Assembly (NCBI RefSeq): GCF_030269925.1
Contig: NC_085107.1
Coordinates: 18,912,001 to 18,976,000, forward strand
Reading direction: 5' to 3'
DNA: 64,000 bases
From: Bombyx mori
Taxonomy: Eukaryota; Arthropoda; Insecta; Lepidoptera; Bombycidae
Shown here: in pieces, positions 45,707 to 56,497 of the stretch
Layout of the letters: each line of letters opens with the position of its first letter
Position numbering within the stretch: the first letter of the stretch is position 1
Program-made: the position numbers and the translations under genes
Notes under the pieces: generated by a model
Databases searched by the model: none
Told to the model about the DNA's origin: nothing
Seen by the model: the letters and a program-made list of their open reading frames with translations, nothing else

Positions 45707-48700
45707 TTATGTTTTTAATGCTAACTCTATGTCCGTCGCTATTGGGAGCGGACAAAGCTTAACGACAGGACGCGCCGTTTCGTTATTTTTTATACGAATT
45801 TTAACCACTCGCACGACACCATCCACGCCTGACTTAAATACAGTGACTCGCGCTAGACCCCACTGTAAAGGTGGTGGTGGTGCGTGTGATTTAATGAGAA
45901 CTAAAATTCGACAGTTGTTGAACCACTTTTGTCGCTGCTGAAATGTGTGGAGGTATTCTTGGCCCCACCATTTCCAAAAAAGTTGTGTAAAGAGTTGTAA
46001 AAGTTTCCACCGCTCGCGAGACAAAAAACGATGCTCACTGATATCGAATACCGGTACAGCCAACAATTCCCGCCCGATCACAACATGTGCCGGCGTCAGC
46101 ATTAGGAACTCCTCTGGATCATCGAACAGTGGACATAGCGGTCTACAATTGAGAACTGCTTCAACCCGAGCAAAAAGCGTTCGGAGCTCTTTGAATGGAA
46201 ATGATTTGTCTCCTACAATCCGTTTCAAATATAATTTAGCAGACTTTATTGCAGACTCATAGAAACCACCGAAGCGACCACCACTAGGAGGGTTATGGCT
46301 CCAACGAATATTACGCGCTATAAGTTTTCTTGATAAGCTTTCTAAGTAAGACCCGATTAAACGCGTAACATCTGCTGACTGTTTCGTAGCCGACACAAAA
46401 TTGGCATTATCTGAAATAATCATGAGACATTGACTTGTTGTAATTCCTTGCAAAGTGCGAGGACCAACATATAAATAAAATTTATTACAATAATCTATTA
46501 AAATGTTTGTAAAAATTGAATTTTTAAGTAAAAGTAAAGAAGGTTTCCTATCAGGTGAAAGACTAGAATTAGACAATTTACCCCCCACCCTGAGGAAACA
46601 GTTTGAATCCATGAAGGTAATTAGTTTCCGCAAGCTCTGAGAACATCTCTGACCTTTTTGTAAGGCCATAATGTCGTCCACAAATAAATGACTTTGTACG
46701 ATTTTAATAACAATGTCGTGAGCCTTTCTGCTGTCCTCCAAAAACAGCGATCTACGTTCTGATTGAAATACTCTATAGTTATGGATGAACAAGTAAGACC
46801 GTGCGATTATACTCACAAGCTTACTAAAACTAGAGTATCTGTTGGTGAGGTCCAACAGTGAATATGCTTCTATGACTTCTGTTGAGACAAGTACAGTACT
46901 TAAAGTTTTTCGTTTTAGGCCTAGAGTTATAGGTTTAACTGGACCCTCTGACTGGAAGTCATTAAGCCAATGGAGGCCGTTAAACCACTCAGGTATTGTT
47001 TTGCATGATGTTTTAAACATGCCTCCCAATTTGTTTGTTGTACTAGAAAGCAACAAAATACAAAGATGTGAGATGATAAATATTGAATCCACGTTTTGTA
47101 CCGCACCTACGTGGCTCTTGTGTCCACCAAGACTTTCGTACTCACGAATAAATTTCGGATCGCGTTCCAAATTATTTTCTATATCAATGTATTTACGTTC
47201 TTCTGCTCCATATGAAACACAAAGTTTATAAAAAGGTTCCAAAGGGTAGTTTACGAAACATCTACTTTTCTTATCACGGTTATGATCGCGATCAGACCAT
47301 GTCCCTACTGATATATTATTATTATCTGGATGTTGTGGTTCCTTGTTAAGAATACTTTCCATCTCAGAGACAGACTGCGTTTCTTGCTCAAAGTTCACAG
47401 AAAGAGCCACAAAGGATTTCGTATTATTAGTTTTGATATGACAATTTTCCGCGTTTAAAGTTCTATGAGCCGAAGTAAAGACTTGACCTGCAATAACGTA
47501 ACCGAAAATGGAATGCAATGCCACCGGCATATTCTTATCTTGTGGCATGATTTTTTCTCCATCATAAATTTGAGGAAACAGATCTCCGGCCAGTAACATG
47601 TCGATGGGACCCGGTGTACCAAAAGTTGGATCAGCAAGTGGAAGATTTTGAAATTTACGGATCACATCATCTGAGATAGACATAGTCGGTAGATTTCCGG
47701 CTATTTTTGCAACTATGACTACATCGGTAGTTAATATGGGGCTATCGCACTGACGCGGTTTTACAGTACAGGTAGTTAGCCCTAGATCTGCAATAGGCTT
47801 GGCACCTAGACCAATGGAATCGAAATCACACTTTCTCCGCCCTAGTCCTAACCTTAATGCACAGTCTTGAGTTATGTAGCCCGTCATGGCACCACTGTCA
47901 ATTATAGCACGTACGGGTTGATAAATGCCCCAACAATCTGCGACGTGTATAATTGCGGTTCCGAGCAAGACTGTCGAAGTTGTAGAAACGGTAAGAGCCA
48001 CCGAGCTGGCATTATTTACCGAATTGGCACCAGCGCCAGCATCAATGTGAAGTGTGTGATGGTGCATATTTTTGCAAACTGTACAACGTACCCTAGATGG
48101 ACAATTCTTTAATATATGATCATCACGCAAACAATTTTCACATAGCTTCAACTGTTTTATTTTTTGAAGCCGTTGTTCAGTAGTGAGATCAATATATTCG
48201 AAGCACCGATATATTGAATGAGGTTTCCCGCAATAATAACATTTTTTAATTTTATTTAAAGTTTCATTCCAGTTTTGTTTGTTCTGAAGATTCTTAGTAG
48301 CCGCAGTTGCGGCTGAGGCCAAAGATGTTCTAGGCGCACCTACCTTGGCATTTGAATTATTAAGCTTTTTATCAAAACGACTGGTATTCTGGTAACCCTT
48401 TGCGTATATAGGTTTTGCATTGTCTATGCTTTGGTTTGAGACCGATTTACTTTCCGACATCTCCAGGATACGGACCTGGTTTTCCACGAAAGCGATAAGA
48501 CCCTCAAATGTCGGAAGATCACCCGGTACACTTTTGTTTTCAAATGCCCGCCTAGTAGTTGAATCTAAATTACGCAAAGCTACATAAAACAAAACAAAAC
48601 TTGATAAATCTGGTATGTCTAATGATTTTAATGCTTTGACGCTATCTTGACACGTTTGTAAAAAGGCATTTAGGCCGTCTGCTGACTCATATTGTAATGG

Positions 48701-49375
48701 TTTGAAACTAAACACTTTATCTAAATATGTAGTCGCTAGCGCCCTCTTGTTTTCAAAACGTGTAACTAAAGAATTCCATACAATAGAATAATTTGTTGCT
48801 GTTACCGGCATTGATTTTACAATAGTGAGTGCTGGACCACTCACAGCCGACAATAAGTAATAAAATTTTTCAATATCAACTATATCAGTATTAGAATGTA
48901 CTAAACTAGTAAAAGTGTCTCTAAATGTGGGCCAATTTTCTAACTTTCCGTCAAAGTGGAAAATTTCTAATTTCGGTAATCGAGGTTTTACAGTTTTACC
49001 GGAACCGAAATCACATCTAGTATTATAACTACCTGATAAATTTAGACTATCCGCGATATCACAAACAGAGTAATACATCTCATCAAATGCTTTGATTTGG
49101 TCGTATGACGGTACATACGACGCATTATAACATTTTTGGACACAAATCATTTCACTCATAGCACTTTCATATGCAGTTCTCAAAGCGACAATATCTCTAA
49201 AACGGGCGCGAAATTGTGGCTGCATATCAGTATTACTTCTAACTACTCGTGACATCTCGTACAACGATTGTAAACGCATAAATGCCATCTCCTTGGTTGT
49301 CTGATGTGGTGCCAACAACTGATCGACATCGTCATCGGAAATTATTGCTTTTTTTCCAGATGTTGCTTTCGCCAT
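45707..49375 (-). CDS. BEL/Pao Gag-protease-(deleted RT/RH)-integrase polyprotein
   Basis: An intact 1222-codon frame. In order: N-terminal Gag-type region with the BEL/Pao phrase PKLEIFHFDGKLENWPTFRDTF (135-155); three zinc knuckles at C379-C391 (CX2CX3HX4C), C412-C425 (CX2CX4HX4C) and C431-H443; retropepsin with IIDSGA, catalytic Asp493; the family motif HSIFGYVIAG (621-630). A short RT start remains (DPKFIREYESLGG; SSTTNKLGGMF, 765-790), then it jumps at about 794 to the pre-integrase region (KLVSIIARSYLF; QSHLFVDDIMAL; FLRVGGKL, 852-933). Integrase keeps ISDNANF (Asp989) and FGGFYE (Glu1040) but lacks the zinc-binding His/Cys pairs and the first catalytic Asp. The C-terminus (LTPAHVVIG 1093-1101 to 1222) is the DUF5641-like BEL end. 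Usual length is 1600-1900 residues, so some 450 or more are missing. ATG at 49375 is the first of the frame and follows the leader. It encodes no working polymerase. Confidence 0.92.
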   Translation of the reverse strand: MAKATSGKKAIISDDDVDQLLAPHQTTKEMAFMRLQSLYEMSRVVRSNTDMQPQFRARFRDIVALRTAYESAMSEMICVQKCYNASYVPSYDQIKAFDEMYYSVCDIADSLNLSGSYNTRCDFGSGKTVKPRLPKLEIFHFDGKLENWPTFRDTFTSLVHSNTDIVDIEKFYYLLSAVSGPALTIVKSMPVTATNYSIVWNSLVTRFENKRALATTYLDKVFSFKPLQYESADGLNAFLQTCQDSVKALKSLDIPDLSSFVLFYVALRNLDSTTRRAFENKSVPGDLPTFEGLIAFVENQVRILEMSESKSVSNQSIDNAKPIYAKGYQNTSRFDKKLNNSNAKVGAPRTSLASAATAATKNLQNKQNWNETLNKIKKCYYCGKPHSIYRCFEYIDLTTEQRLQKIKQLKLCENCLRDDHILKNCPSRVRCTVCKNMHHHTLHIDAGAGANSVNNASSVALTVSTTSTVLLGTAIIHVADCWGIYQPVRAIIDSGAMTGYITQDCALRLGLGRRKCDFDSIGLGAKPIADLGLTTCTVKPRQCDSPILTTDVVIVAKIAGNLPTMSISDDVIRKFQNLPLADPTFGTPGPIDMLLAGDLFPQIYDGEKIMPQDKNMPVALHSIFGYVIAGQVFTSAHRTLNAENCHIKTNNTKSFVALSVNFEQETQSVSEMESILNKEPQHPDNNNISVGTWSDRDHNRDKKSRCFVNYPLEPFYKLCVSYGAEERKYIDIENNLERDPKFIREYESLGGHKSHVGAVQNVDSIFIISHLCILLLSSTTNKLGGMFKTSCKTIPEWFNGLHWLNDFQSEGPVKPITLGLKRKTLSTVLVSTEVIEAYSLLDLTNRYSSFSKLVSIIARSYLFIHNYRVFQSERRSLFLEDSRKAHDIVIKIVQSHLFVDDIMALQKGQRCSQSLRKLITFMDSNCFLRVGGKLSNSSLSPDRKPSLLLLKNSIFTNILIDYCNKFYLYVGPRTLQGITTSQCLMIISDNANFVSATKQSADVTRLIGSYLESLSRKLIARNIRWSHNPPSGGRFGGFYESAIKSAKLYLKRIVGDKSFPFKELRTLFARVEAVLNCRPLCPLFDDPEEFLMLTPAHVVIGRELLAVPVFDISEHRFLSRERWKLLQLFTQLFWKWWGQEYLHTFQQRQKWFNNCRILVLIKSHAPPPPLQWGLARVTVFKSGVDGVVRVVKIRIKNNETARPVVKLCPLPIATDIELALKT

Positions 49376-49994
49376 CTTACAATTTTATTTAGGTAGGTAC
49401 TTATGAATTTACAAATTAGTTTGTTTAAAACACAATTTAAGAATTAGTAGAATGTTATAAAATACGAATAATCAAACGACAAATATTAAAAGAAATTCTA
49501 CCAAGTAAAATTGTAACACAAAACAATATTAATAATTAATTAATTAATATTCGAAGACAATACTATGGTTAAAAACTATTTAATCCGACAAAATTAAAGA
49601 TTCTAAGATTTAATTCAATAGCAAACAATAAGAATTATCACTAAAAATATTTTATGGTTATTTTATTGAAATTTAATTTACTATCAGTAATGGCGGCAAG
49701 GCGTCAGATATGTATATGTATTAAAAAGTTCGCAACAAATTTGAAATAAAGTTTAATATTGTAACGAAAATAATACTAAATACCTGAACGCCGATGTATA
49801 TTATGAATCACTGTATAAATTTCTTTATTGTAAAACACAAAACACAGAAGTTATGTTTTTCACAAAAACGCACAACTACCTACTTACGAATAAAAGTTTT
49901 TGTAGGAATTGTTTTACAATAATTATGTTTTTGTTATACTGAATCACTGGTATTTGATTTCGTAACAGGTAAAATCCGGTCGAATGATCATAAA
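49376..49994 (-). other. Leader of the BEL/Pao element
   Basis: 619 bp of AT-rich non-coding sequence between the 5' LTR and the polyprotein start, where the packaging signal and primer-binding site should lie. No motif could be assigned. Confidence 0.6.
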
Positions 49995-50199
49995 TGTACG
50001 ATAGCTCAGTTTTATGATATTTTAAAGATTTAAAGAATTACGGACTTACCGCCAACTGCTCAAAGATTTCACGACTCCTTTTTTCAAATGTTGCACATAC
50101 TGCGGCAACACGTAGCGCTAGTGTCGCGCTCAGTTTTGATTGCGCGAGTACCGGGCAAGTTGGCGGGAGATTTCAAAATGTAAACCTCAAAATCGAACA
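49995..50199 (-). repeat. 5' LTR of the BEL/Pao element
   Basis: Identical by eye to 45299-45503. No clear TATA box; the sense strand is TG...CA bounded. Confidence 0.93.
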
Positions 50200-50204
50200 T
50201 AACT
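50200..50204. repeat. Target-site duplication of the BEL/Pao element (right)
   Basis: TAACT, matching 45294-45298. Confidence 0.9.
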
Positions 50205-50335
50205 GATATAAGTTCTAAGGTCTCAGCATAGTTACAACGGCTGCCCCACCTTCAAACCGAAACGCATTCTTCACGGTAGAAATTGGCAGGGTGGTGGTAC
50301 ATACTCGTGCGGACTCACAAAAGGTCCTATCACCT

Positions 50336-50812
50336 GTGCCTGTGTATCATGTAAACGGGAAAATGTATCGGTTGTTGCAATGAGTAACTTCAAGACTGAA
50401 GATTTCAAAGAGTTTCAAAATAACAATTTTGATTATTCATTTTTGTTTATTATTCATTGAGCCGAAGAATTTATAATCAACCTTTGTGAATTTGTCTTGT
50501 ACTATCAAAGATAAAGCTTCAGCTAGATTGTATAAGGCTGTTCTTAAAGGGACGTCTGCAAAAGCCAGTCTCTCGAAGACTATTGTTCCCTTATTTAACA
50601 TATCATAATTTTCTTTGTATTCCCTTATTATTGTTATATTAAACTTTACCTGTCTTAATATTTATTTTAACATTCACTAGTAATACATTTTGCAGATTAT
50701 ATTTAAACAAACACATGCATGCTGTAATTTTATTTCGCTTAAATTTTTAAGAAAGCAGCCGGCCAAATGTAGTAATTAGTGGGAAAGTTAAGATCGACAT
50801 ACATTAGCTTTA
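50336..50812. other. Non-coding stretch
   Basis: No feature recognised. Confidence 0.35.
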
Positions 50813-51232
50813 TCTATATTATAATACGTGAAGCAAAAACTTTGTATCCCTTTTTACGAAAATTGCGCGGACGGAGGAGTATGAAACTTTATACACTTAT
50901 AGAGAATATAGAGAAGAAGTGCACAAAGCTAATATTTTTTTTAAATAATGCATAAAAGATACATTAAATCAATAAAGAAAACATTACACACACTACATAC
51001 CATGTATTTGACGCACACACGCATGCATACTATTTATTGTCAAACTTTTGTTCTTGACGTCTGTTGTCAAATTGAGAATAGATTAAATATTGTTTGTCTT
51101 TGTTAATATTTTTTATAGTGTATGCCTTGGCGAAATTAGTGATTATAGAAGTATAAAATACAATCATAATAGTGTACAAACTTACAATTCCAATTAATTA
51201 TAGTCGAATTTCGACTACTGCGGGACTTTTAG
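50813..51232 (+). mobile_element. Helitron-like element, family H1, near-complete copy
   Basis: It starts A|TCTATATTATAATACGTGAA and ends with the hairpin tagtcgaatttcgacta and ctgcgggacttTTAG|T; the terminal CTAG has become TTAG. It aligns along its length with 53282-53714. Non-coding. Confidence 0.75.
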
Positions 51233-51967
51233 TTACAATAAATTCGACTGCTGAACCCTAGTTGAAACAACGTAAAAGAGACACCATGACTACCACCATC
51301 ACAACACAATAAGATAATCATACACCACGTACTTATACTAACAAATACTTTAGTCCCTGCATACCCCAAGAAACGAGTCGTGACGATACGGTCACCATTC
51401 CTGTACATATTTATCAGGCTGTAACACGCAACAGTTGTATTAAATAAGTTACATATGTGTGTCGATCGATAGCTTTGTGTTGGACTTAGCGACACAAATC
51501 GATAGCTGTCCAACAGTCGCGTAAGGTGACGTTAAAATAAACGAATAAAATAAAAAAGTGTGTGTGTCCGCTCCGACGCACGACTGGAGTTTACTGGATA
51601 TAAAAAATTAAACGAAACAATACGAGAAATAGTTCTATATTACGACAACACGATACACTACAGATTATTAACAAATTAACGAGACACAAAACAAACGACT
51701 AACAAATATATGAAAATACAATAATGAGAGAAACGCGCGATCAGTACGAGGCTTTGTGGCGGACTGCCGGCGCAGCAGCCCGGCGTCACCTGCGATAACG
51801 CATTTCGTGTGACATGCGCAATCAGGCGCATAACGCATTTCGTGTGACATGCTAGTACGATTTTGGTCCCCATAATTTTCATACCCCGGGCCTATATATG
51901 TAAATCGATTCTAAAGGAGTAAACTCCAATAAAATATATATGTAGTTGCAAACCGCGTTTTTTTTTT
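51233..51967. other. Stretch with a short direct repeat
   Basis: A 94-codon minus frame (51513-51229) and overlapping small frames are unrecognised. A direct repeat is listed separately at 51795-51853. Confidence 0.35.
51795..51853. repeat. Short direct repeat
   Basis: ataacgcatttcgtgtgaca followed by tgc occurs twice, about 34 bp apart, in a locally GC-rich segment. Confidence 0.7.
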
Positions 51968-52307
51968 GGAACGAAGTTCCTTATCGCGCGTTGTGAAAGG
52001 GGGCTAGACGGAAAAAATTCTTACGAAAAGTTGTCACGACACTTTTTAGATCCGTCATTCTGACCAATCAACGTGTAGGCGCTTATCGCGTGACATTGCT
52101 CGTATCCGATTGGTCCGCGTAATGAGTACAGTTTCTCGAGATAGCGTTTCAACAATAGTAATTTAGTTCATAGTATTGTTTTTTTCTTCTTCATAATGCC
52201 GTAATTTATAATTATAACTTTAAAAAAAAATACAATTCCTTCACTAATTAATCGAAAGGAACTTCGTTCCATCCGGGTGTCACTTGACACCTCTGAAGTT
52301 TTTTTAA
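51968..52307 (+). mobile_element. Double-hairpin-ended element, family F, copy 1
   Basis: It starts GGAACGAAGTTCC (51968-51980) and ends with GGAACTTCGTTCC (52258-52270), the complement of the start, followed by the hairpin GGTGTCACTTGACACC (52276-52291) and ctctgaagttttttt. The copy at 63507-63840 differs at only a handful of positions. Non-coding. Confidence 0.75.
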
Positions 52308-52559
52308 TAAAAAAGCAATTGCTCAACGCCTAAGCCATAGCAATGTTCACATGTGTCGGTATATATAACAATTTGAGAGATCCTTATTTGTGTGTGTACC
52401 TATCTAGTAATTTAGTCGTTTCAAAAACTATTTCATTCGAACAAATAAACAAAAAAATACAAACATACTTGAAATGGACTGGTTGGATGTGGTAAAGGCG
52501 GATATGGAAAACGTTAAGAAGAAGAAGACTTGGCTTAGTCTTATCCAAATACAAGTAGA

Positions 52560-52832
52560 ATTATAATTTGCGTAATTACTGGTGGTAGGACGTCTTGTGA
52601 GTCCGCACGGGTAGGTACCACCACCCTGCCTATTTCTGCCGTGAAGCAGTAATGCGTTTCGGTTTGAAGGGCGGGGTAGCCGTTGTAACTATACTGAGAC
52701 CTTAGAACTTATATCTCAAGGTGGGTGGCACATTTACGTTGTAGATATCTATGGACTCCAGTAACCACTTAACACCAGTTGGGCTGTGAGCTCGTTCTAA
52801 CCATCTAAGCAATAATTTAAAAAAAAAAAAAA
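52560..52832 (+). mobile_element. tRNA-headed SINE (Bm1-like), linker plus body
   Basis: Well-kept copy from attataatttgcgtaattac to the A-run at 52820. Confidence 0.9.
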
Positions 52833-53281
52833 CCTAATATTACGTGCTTAAAATTTAAAATTACTTTTTATTTTTTAATAATTGGAGATTATTTATAATT
52901 CCTAATAAATGTTAATATGTTATTTTTATAGATGATATTACAGTTTCAATTCGAAGACATGATCGCTCAAGTGCACCTGGAATGCCGTCACACTACCATC
53001 CCATAAAACCGTAATTGTTTTTTTTAAATATAGTGTTTGAAACCAAAAAAGCACAAGAGATACAATATAATCCAGAAAATGAAATGCTAAAAATATTGTA
53101 GTTCAGACTTTTACGTCCTAGTCGCCATTCAGAACGATCGCCCACTAAATATAGACAACTGCTGATTCATTGCTTTAATTAATCCAGTTCAGAAACGTAC
53201 CCAGAAATAAAGGTTTTTTTTCTTTCTAAAGCATCGTGTGTTTAGTAACGCAACACAAGCCCTTTTAACTAATTAATAGAA
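52833..53281. other. Non-coding stretch
   Basis: No feature recognised. Confidence 0.35.
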
Positions 53282-53714
53282 CTAGTTGTCTCCCGGTAGT
53301 CGAAATTCGATTATAATTAATTTAAATTATAAGTTTATACATTCTTATGATTCTATTTTCAAAGACCATTATACTTCTACAATCTCAGATTTCGCCAAGA
53401 TTACAGTTTAGACAAATATTGATAAAGACAAATAATATTAATCTATTTTCAATTTGACCACAGACTCTAAGCAATAAGAAAAGTTTGACAGTAAACAAAT
53501 GGTATGCATGTGTGTGTGTCAAATACATGGTAGTGTGTGTGTAATGTTTTTATTATTGATTTAATGTATTTTTTATGCTTAATTTAAAAACATATTAACA
53601 TTCTGCACTCCTTCTCTATATTCTCTATAAGTGTGGGAAATTTCATACTCCTTCGTGCGCGCAATTTTCGTGAAAAGGGGTACAAAGTTTTTGCTTCACG
53701 TATTAATATATAGA
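53282..53714 (-). mobile_element. Helitron-like element, family H1, complete copy
   Basis: In sense: A|TCTATATATTAATACGTGAA, body, near-palindrome taatcgaatttcgacta, 11 bases, CTAG|T. 433 bp, with correct TC and CTAG ends and insertion between A and T. This copy defines the family. Non-autonomous. Confidence 0.82.
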
Positions 53715-53749
53715 TATATTGTTCAACGAAAGCCCGATATAAAGTGATC

Positions 53750-53935
53750 TTTTTTTATTGCTTAGATGGGTGGACGCGCTCACGGTCCCTCTCCTAATAA
53801 GTGGTAACCGGAGCCCATAGACATCAACAATTGAGACATTAGTTTTAAGGTTTTACAGACCACCGGCTGCTTCATCCTTCAAACTGAAACGCATTACTGC
53901 TTCACGGTGGTGGCTACCCGTACGGACTCACAAGA
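53750..53935 (-). mobile_element. tRNA-headed SINE (Bm1-like), internally deleted
   Basis: It keeps tttttttattgcttagatgg, actgaaacgcattactgctt and cgtacggactcacaaga. Confidence 0.75.
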
Positions 53936-54109
53936 CAATACTCCATACCATAATATGTGACATAGCATATTATGACCTTGTCGAAGCGTACACAGTAAAT
54001 GTTAAAAAATACAAGGTACAAGCATTATACTGCATTTTCTTGAATTTAGTGGCAAATATTAATGACATAAGATAATGTATCATGTGCATATTACAATTAT
54101 ATAGAACCC

Positions 54110-54327
54110 CTAGCCGTACTCGCCCGCTTCGCTGGGCATTTCAAATCGACATTATTATTTATTGTCATTATTATTAGGGAGTCCAACACTCATATAAATA
54201 TTAGCGTATCCATTAAGTATATGTATTTTCTACATGGATACCTAGTTTCAAATTAATCGGATGCATGGTTCAGTAGTTATGACGGAACATCCGTAAAAAC
54301 CACTGTAGATTTATATATTAGTATAGA
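54110..54327 (-). mobile_element. Helitron-like element
   Basis: In sense it starts TCTATACTAATATATAAATC and ends gcccagcgaagcgggcgagt then acggCTAG. The stem gccc/gggc near the end is the expected 3' hairpin. The base before TC is C, not A, and that after CTAG is G, so the ends are worn. Confidence 0.6.
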
Positions 54328-54514
54328 GTATAAATATAGATAACACTGTCAATTCTTAAATATGACGATTCAAAGAAGATAAAACCAACACTCTAGGACA
54401 GTACGTTGAAAGATTCATTCAAGAATTAAGCTGAGTTTCTTACATACATTTTTAGTTATAAATCCAGTAATATTTTGGTAATGTAGTAAGGTTGGTAATA
54501 GTTCGTTTTGTGAC

Positions 54515-54660
54515 GGGTGCGTATTACCGGTCTGGATGCTTCTGCCGTGCAGCAGTAATGCGTCCTTGTTTGAATTTGAAGGGTGAGACCTAAGGGTGGT
54601 TAGACCTAATGCTTCCATTCTCGGTAAGTCTTAAGACCAGATGACCGTTGAGCTCGTTCA
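54515..54660 (+). mobile_element. Degenerate Bm1-like SINE
   Basis: Phrases gccgtgcagcagtaatgcgt, gaagggtgagacct and gttgagctcgttcaca follow the body order. Confidence 0.5.
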
Positions 54661-55224
54661 CAAGTATAGAAGTATATGCACTAAAATAATCAGAGCTCTT
54701 TACCTAATATTAAATATGTATTAAATTATTTTCCATTCTAATATTCGTATTTGTTGTGAAAATAATGTAAGCAATTTTTTATTTTATTTTTTCTCTTTGA
54801 CTAATTTTAAGACTATTTTTAAAGCAAACATAAAATCTTTTCATTTTAGCTCAATTGAAGCTACAGAGGTTGTGATGTACAAAGTAAACCTTGGAACTAT
54901 CGATATTTCAAAGCGTATTATTAACCTTTGACAAACCATTCAGAATTTCATACAACAATTGAAAGTTATTGAAAACTAACTGAAAGTTTACAATAAGCCG
55001 ATCTGGCTTCCATCAAAGTGAGAATTCACAATAAAAATAGTTGCTGTTGGGCTTCTGTTCCCTCCGACAATCCTTAAATGTAACCTTATAAATATCTACC
55101 ATAAAACAATTAACAAAACATACATTTTCCGATTGATTTTCGTGCTCGCAACGAATTATATACTATTTCGTTCTCTAATTATCAATTCCAATACTTGAAC
55201 ACTAAGAATACACTATCTCCAATA
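54661..55224. other. Non-coding stretch
   Basis: No feature recognised. Confidence 0.35.
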
Positions 55225-55335
55225 GATAGGTGGGTGGCGCATTTACGTTGTAGATGTCTATGGGCTCCAATAACCACTTAACATCAGGTGGGATGTGAGC
55301 TCGTCCACCCATCTAAGCAATAAAAACAAAAAAAA
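55225..55335 (+). mobile_element. tRNA-headed SINE (Bm1-like), 3' end only
   Basis: From taggtgggtggcgcatttac to the A-rich end at 55334; strongly 5'-truncated. Confidence 0.85.
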
Positions 55336-56225
55336 AGACTAAGGATTGGTTCGGATTGATAAGGACCGAATTTCACAATGAAGGAACACCACCCTGTAAT
55401 AGAAATTGGAGACGACAAATTTATGAAATCGTGCAATAGCTGGCGGGAATATAGATAATATTGTGAATCCGGATGCGAAGGCAGCATGTGTTCCGCTTTG
55501 AAGCTTGATTGAAACATAATAAGGTACAATTGAGACTTTCACCTCAAATCTCAAGGTGGGGGTAGTATTTAGTTCGTATTCATCTACCTCCGATATTTAA
55601 TATTTGACCCCTGTTAATCGCTTGACACCTGATTGACCGTGACATTATTCAACTGTGTACATTTTTTTTCTATAATTAAAATAACTATCAACATAGTTTA
55701 ATTTAAAAAAATATTTAATTCGACCATCGATTTGCCATGTATATTTTGTTCTGTATTTAATGTGTGAAAATGATCGTGAATTTGTTAGTGTAAACATAAA
55801 TGCAATTTTTATTAACGCAAGATCCATAATAAATAAAAAAGTGCAAAATCAGATCATAAAAAAATCAGATTGTATTAACAACAAAAGACTTTCTTCCAAC
55901 ACATTAATTATAATAATATGTATTTTCATCTTAATAAAGCTTTTCCTGTTCTTATTTGCTGTTTCCTGAAAAAGTCTCGAGCAAGCTTTTCGCGACGTGA
56001 CCAACTCACTTCACGGGAAACTTTTTCCACAAATAACGTGTAATAGCATATCAAGAGTTATAACGTTTCAGCGTGTATTTCAACTTTAAACTCTATATTT
56101 ATTTGTATTCCACGAGACCTTAACATGATTAAAATACTGTCTCGAATTTTGTGAATTATTTTATAGAATATATATTGTGCTATCATGCATTAATTAGAAA
56201 TAAATAGGTACATTTGCTTCGACAA
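55336..56225. other. Non-coding stretch
   Basis: Small frames at 55284-55554 (minus) partly read the SINE above and are not genes. No other feature. Confidence 0.4.
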
Positions 56226-56497
56226 CCAGTCATCGTTCTCATCGAACCTGTCGCTTGCGACAAAGGGCTCGACGAGTAAATTAACCCTCAGACACAGCAC
56301 AGAAACTCAGTGGAGTTTCTCGCCGGATCTTCTCTCAGTGGGTCGCGTTTCCAATCCGGTGGTAGATTCTGCGAAGCACGGCTCTTGCTAGGGCTCGTAT
56401 TAGCAACGTCGTCAGGTTTGAGCCCCGCGAGCTCATCTACTAGTTAAGGTTACGCGGAAATAGCCTCTCAAGGCTCTCAGCTAGGTAGGAAAAAAAA
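56226..56497 (+). mobile_element. LINE 3'-end fragment, family B, TSD-flanked
   Basis: 272 bp from ccagtcatcgttctcatcga to the A-run, flanked by GCTTCGACAA (56216-56225) and GCTTCAACAA (56498-56507), a 10-bp target duplication with one mismatch. It shows both the 3' A-tail and the truncation point. Confidence 0.82.

Larger units (their letters stand above)
45299..50199 (-). mobile_element. BEL/Pao LTR retrotransposon lacking RT and RNase H
   Basis: A 4901-bp unit with identical 205-bp LTRs, a polypurine tract, one long polyprotein frame and a perfect 5-bp target duplication. It is structurally complete except for an internal deletion in pol. No primer-binding site with the usual TGG start is obvious after the 5' LTR; sense sequence there is tttatgatcattcgaccgga. 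Identical LTRs mean a recent insertion, so either a relative supplied RT or the deletion arose after integration. Confidence 0.9.
45204..50335 (-). mobile_element. Bm1-like SINE split by the BEL/Pao element
   Basis: The SINE start (45204-45298: ttattgcttagatgggtggg ... acaacgtaaat) and its continuation (50200-50335: gatataagttctaaggtctc ... caaaaggtcctatcacctgt) together make one body copy, interrupted at taact by the 4.9-kb element. Confidence 0.88.

Noticed and set aside
46650..48000. FVDD tetrad in the BEL/Pao polyprotein (residues 898-901) as an RT active site
   Set aside because: Neighbouring residues (QSHLFVDDIMALQKG, then FLRVGGKL) fit the pre-integrase region of BEL/Pao, and the RT palm motifs before it are absent. 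The resemblance to YVDD is chance.
45729..48112. Plus-strand frames of 70-129 codons
   Set aside because: Antisense shadows of the BEL/Pao polyprotein.
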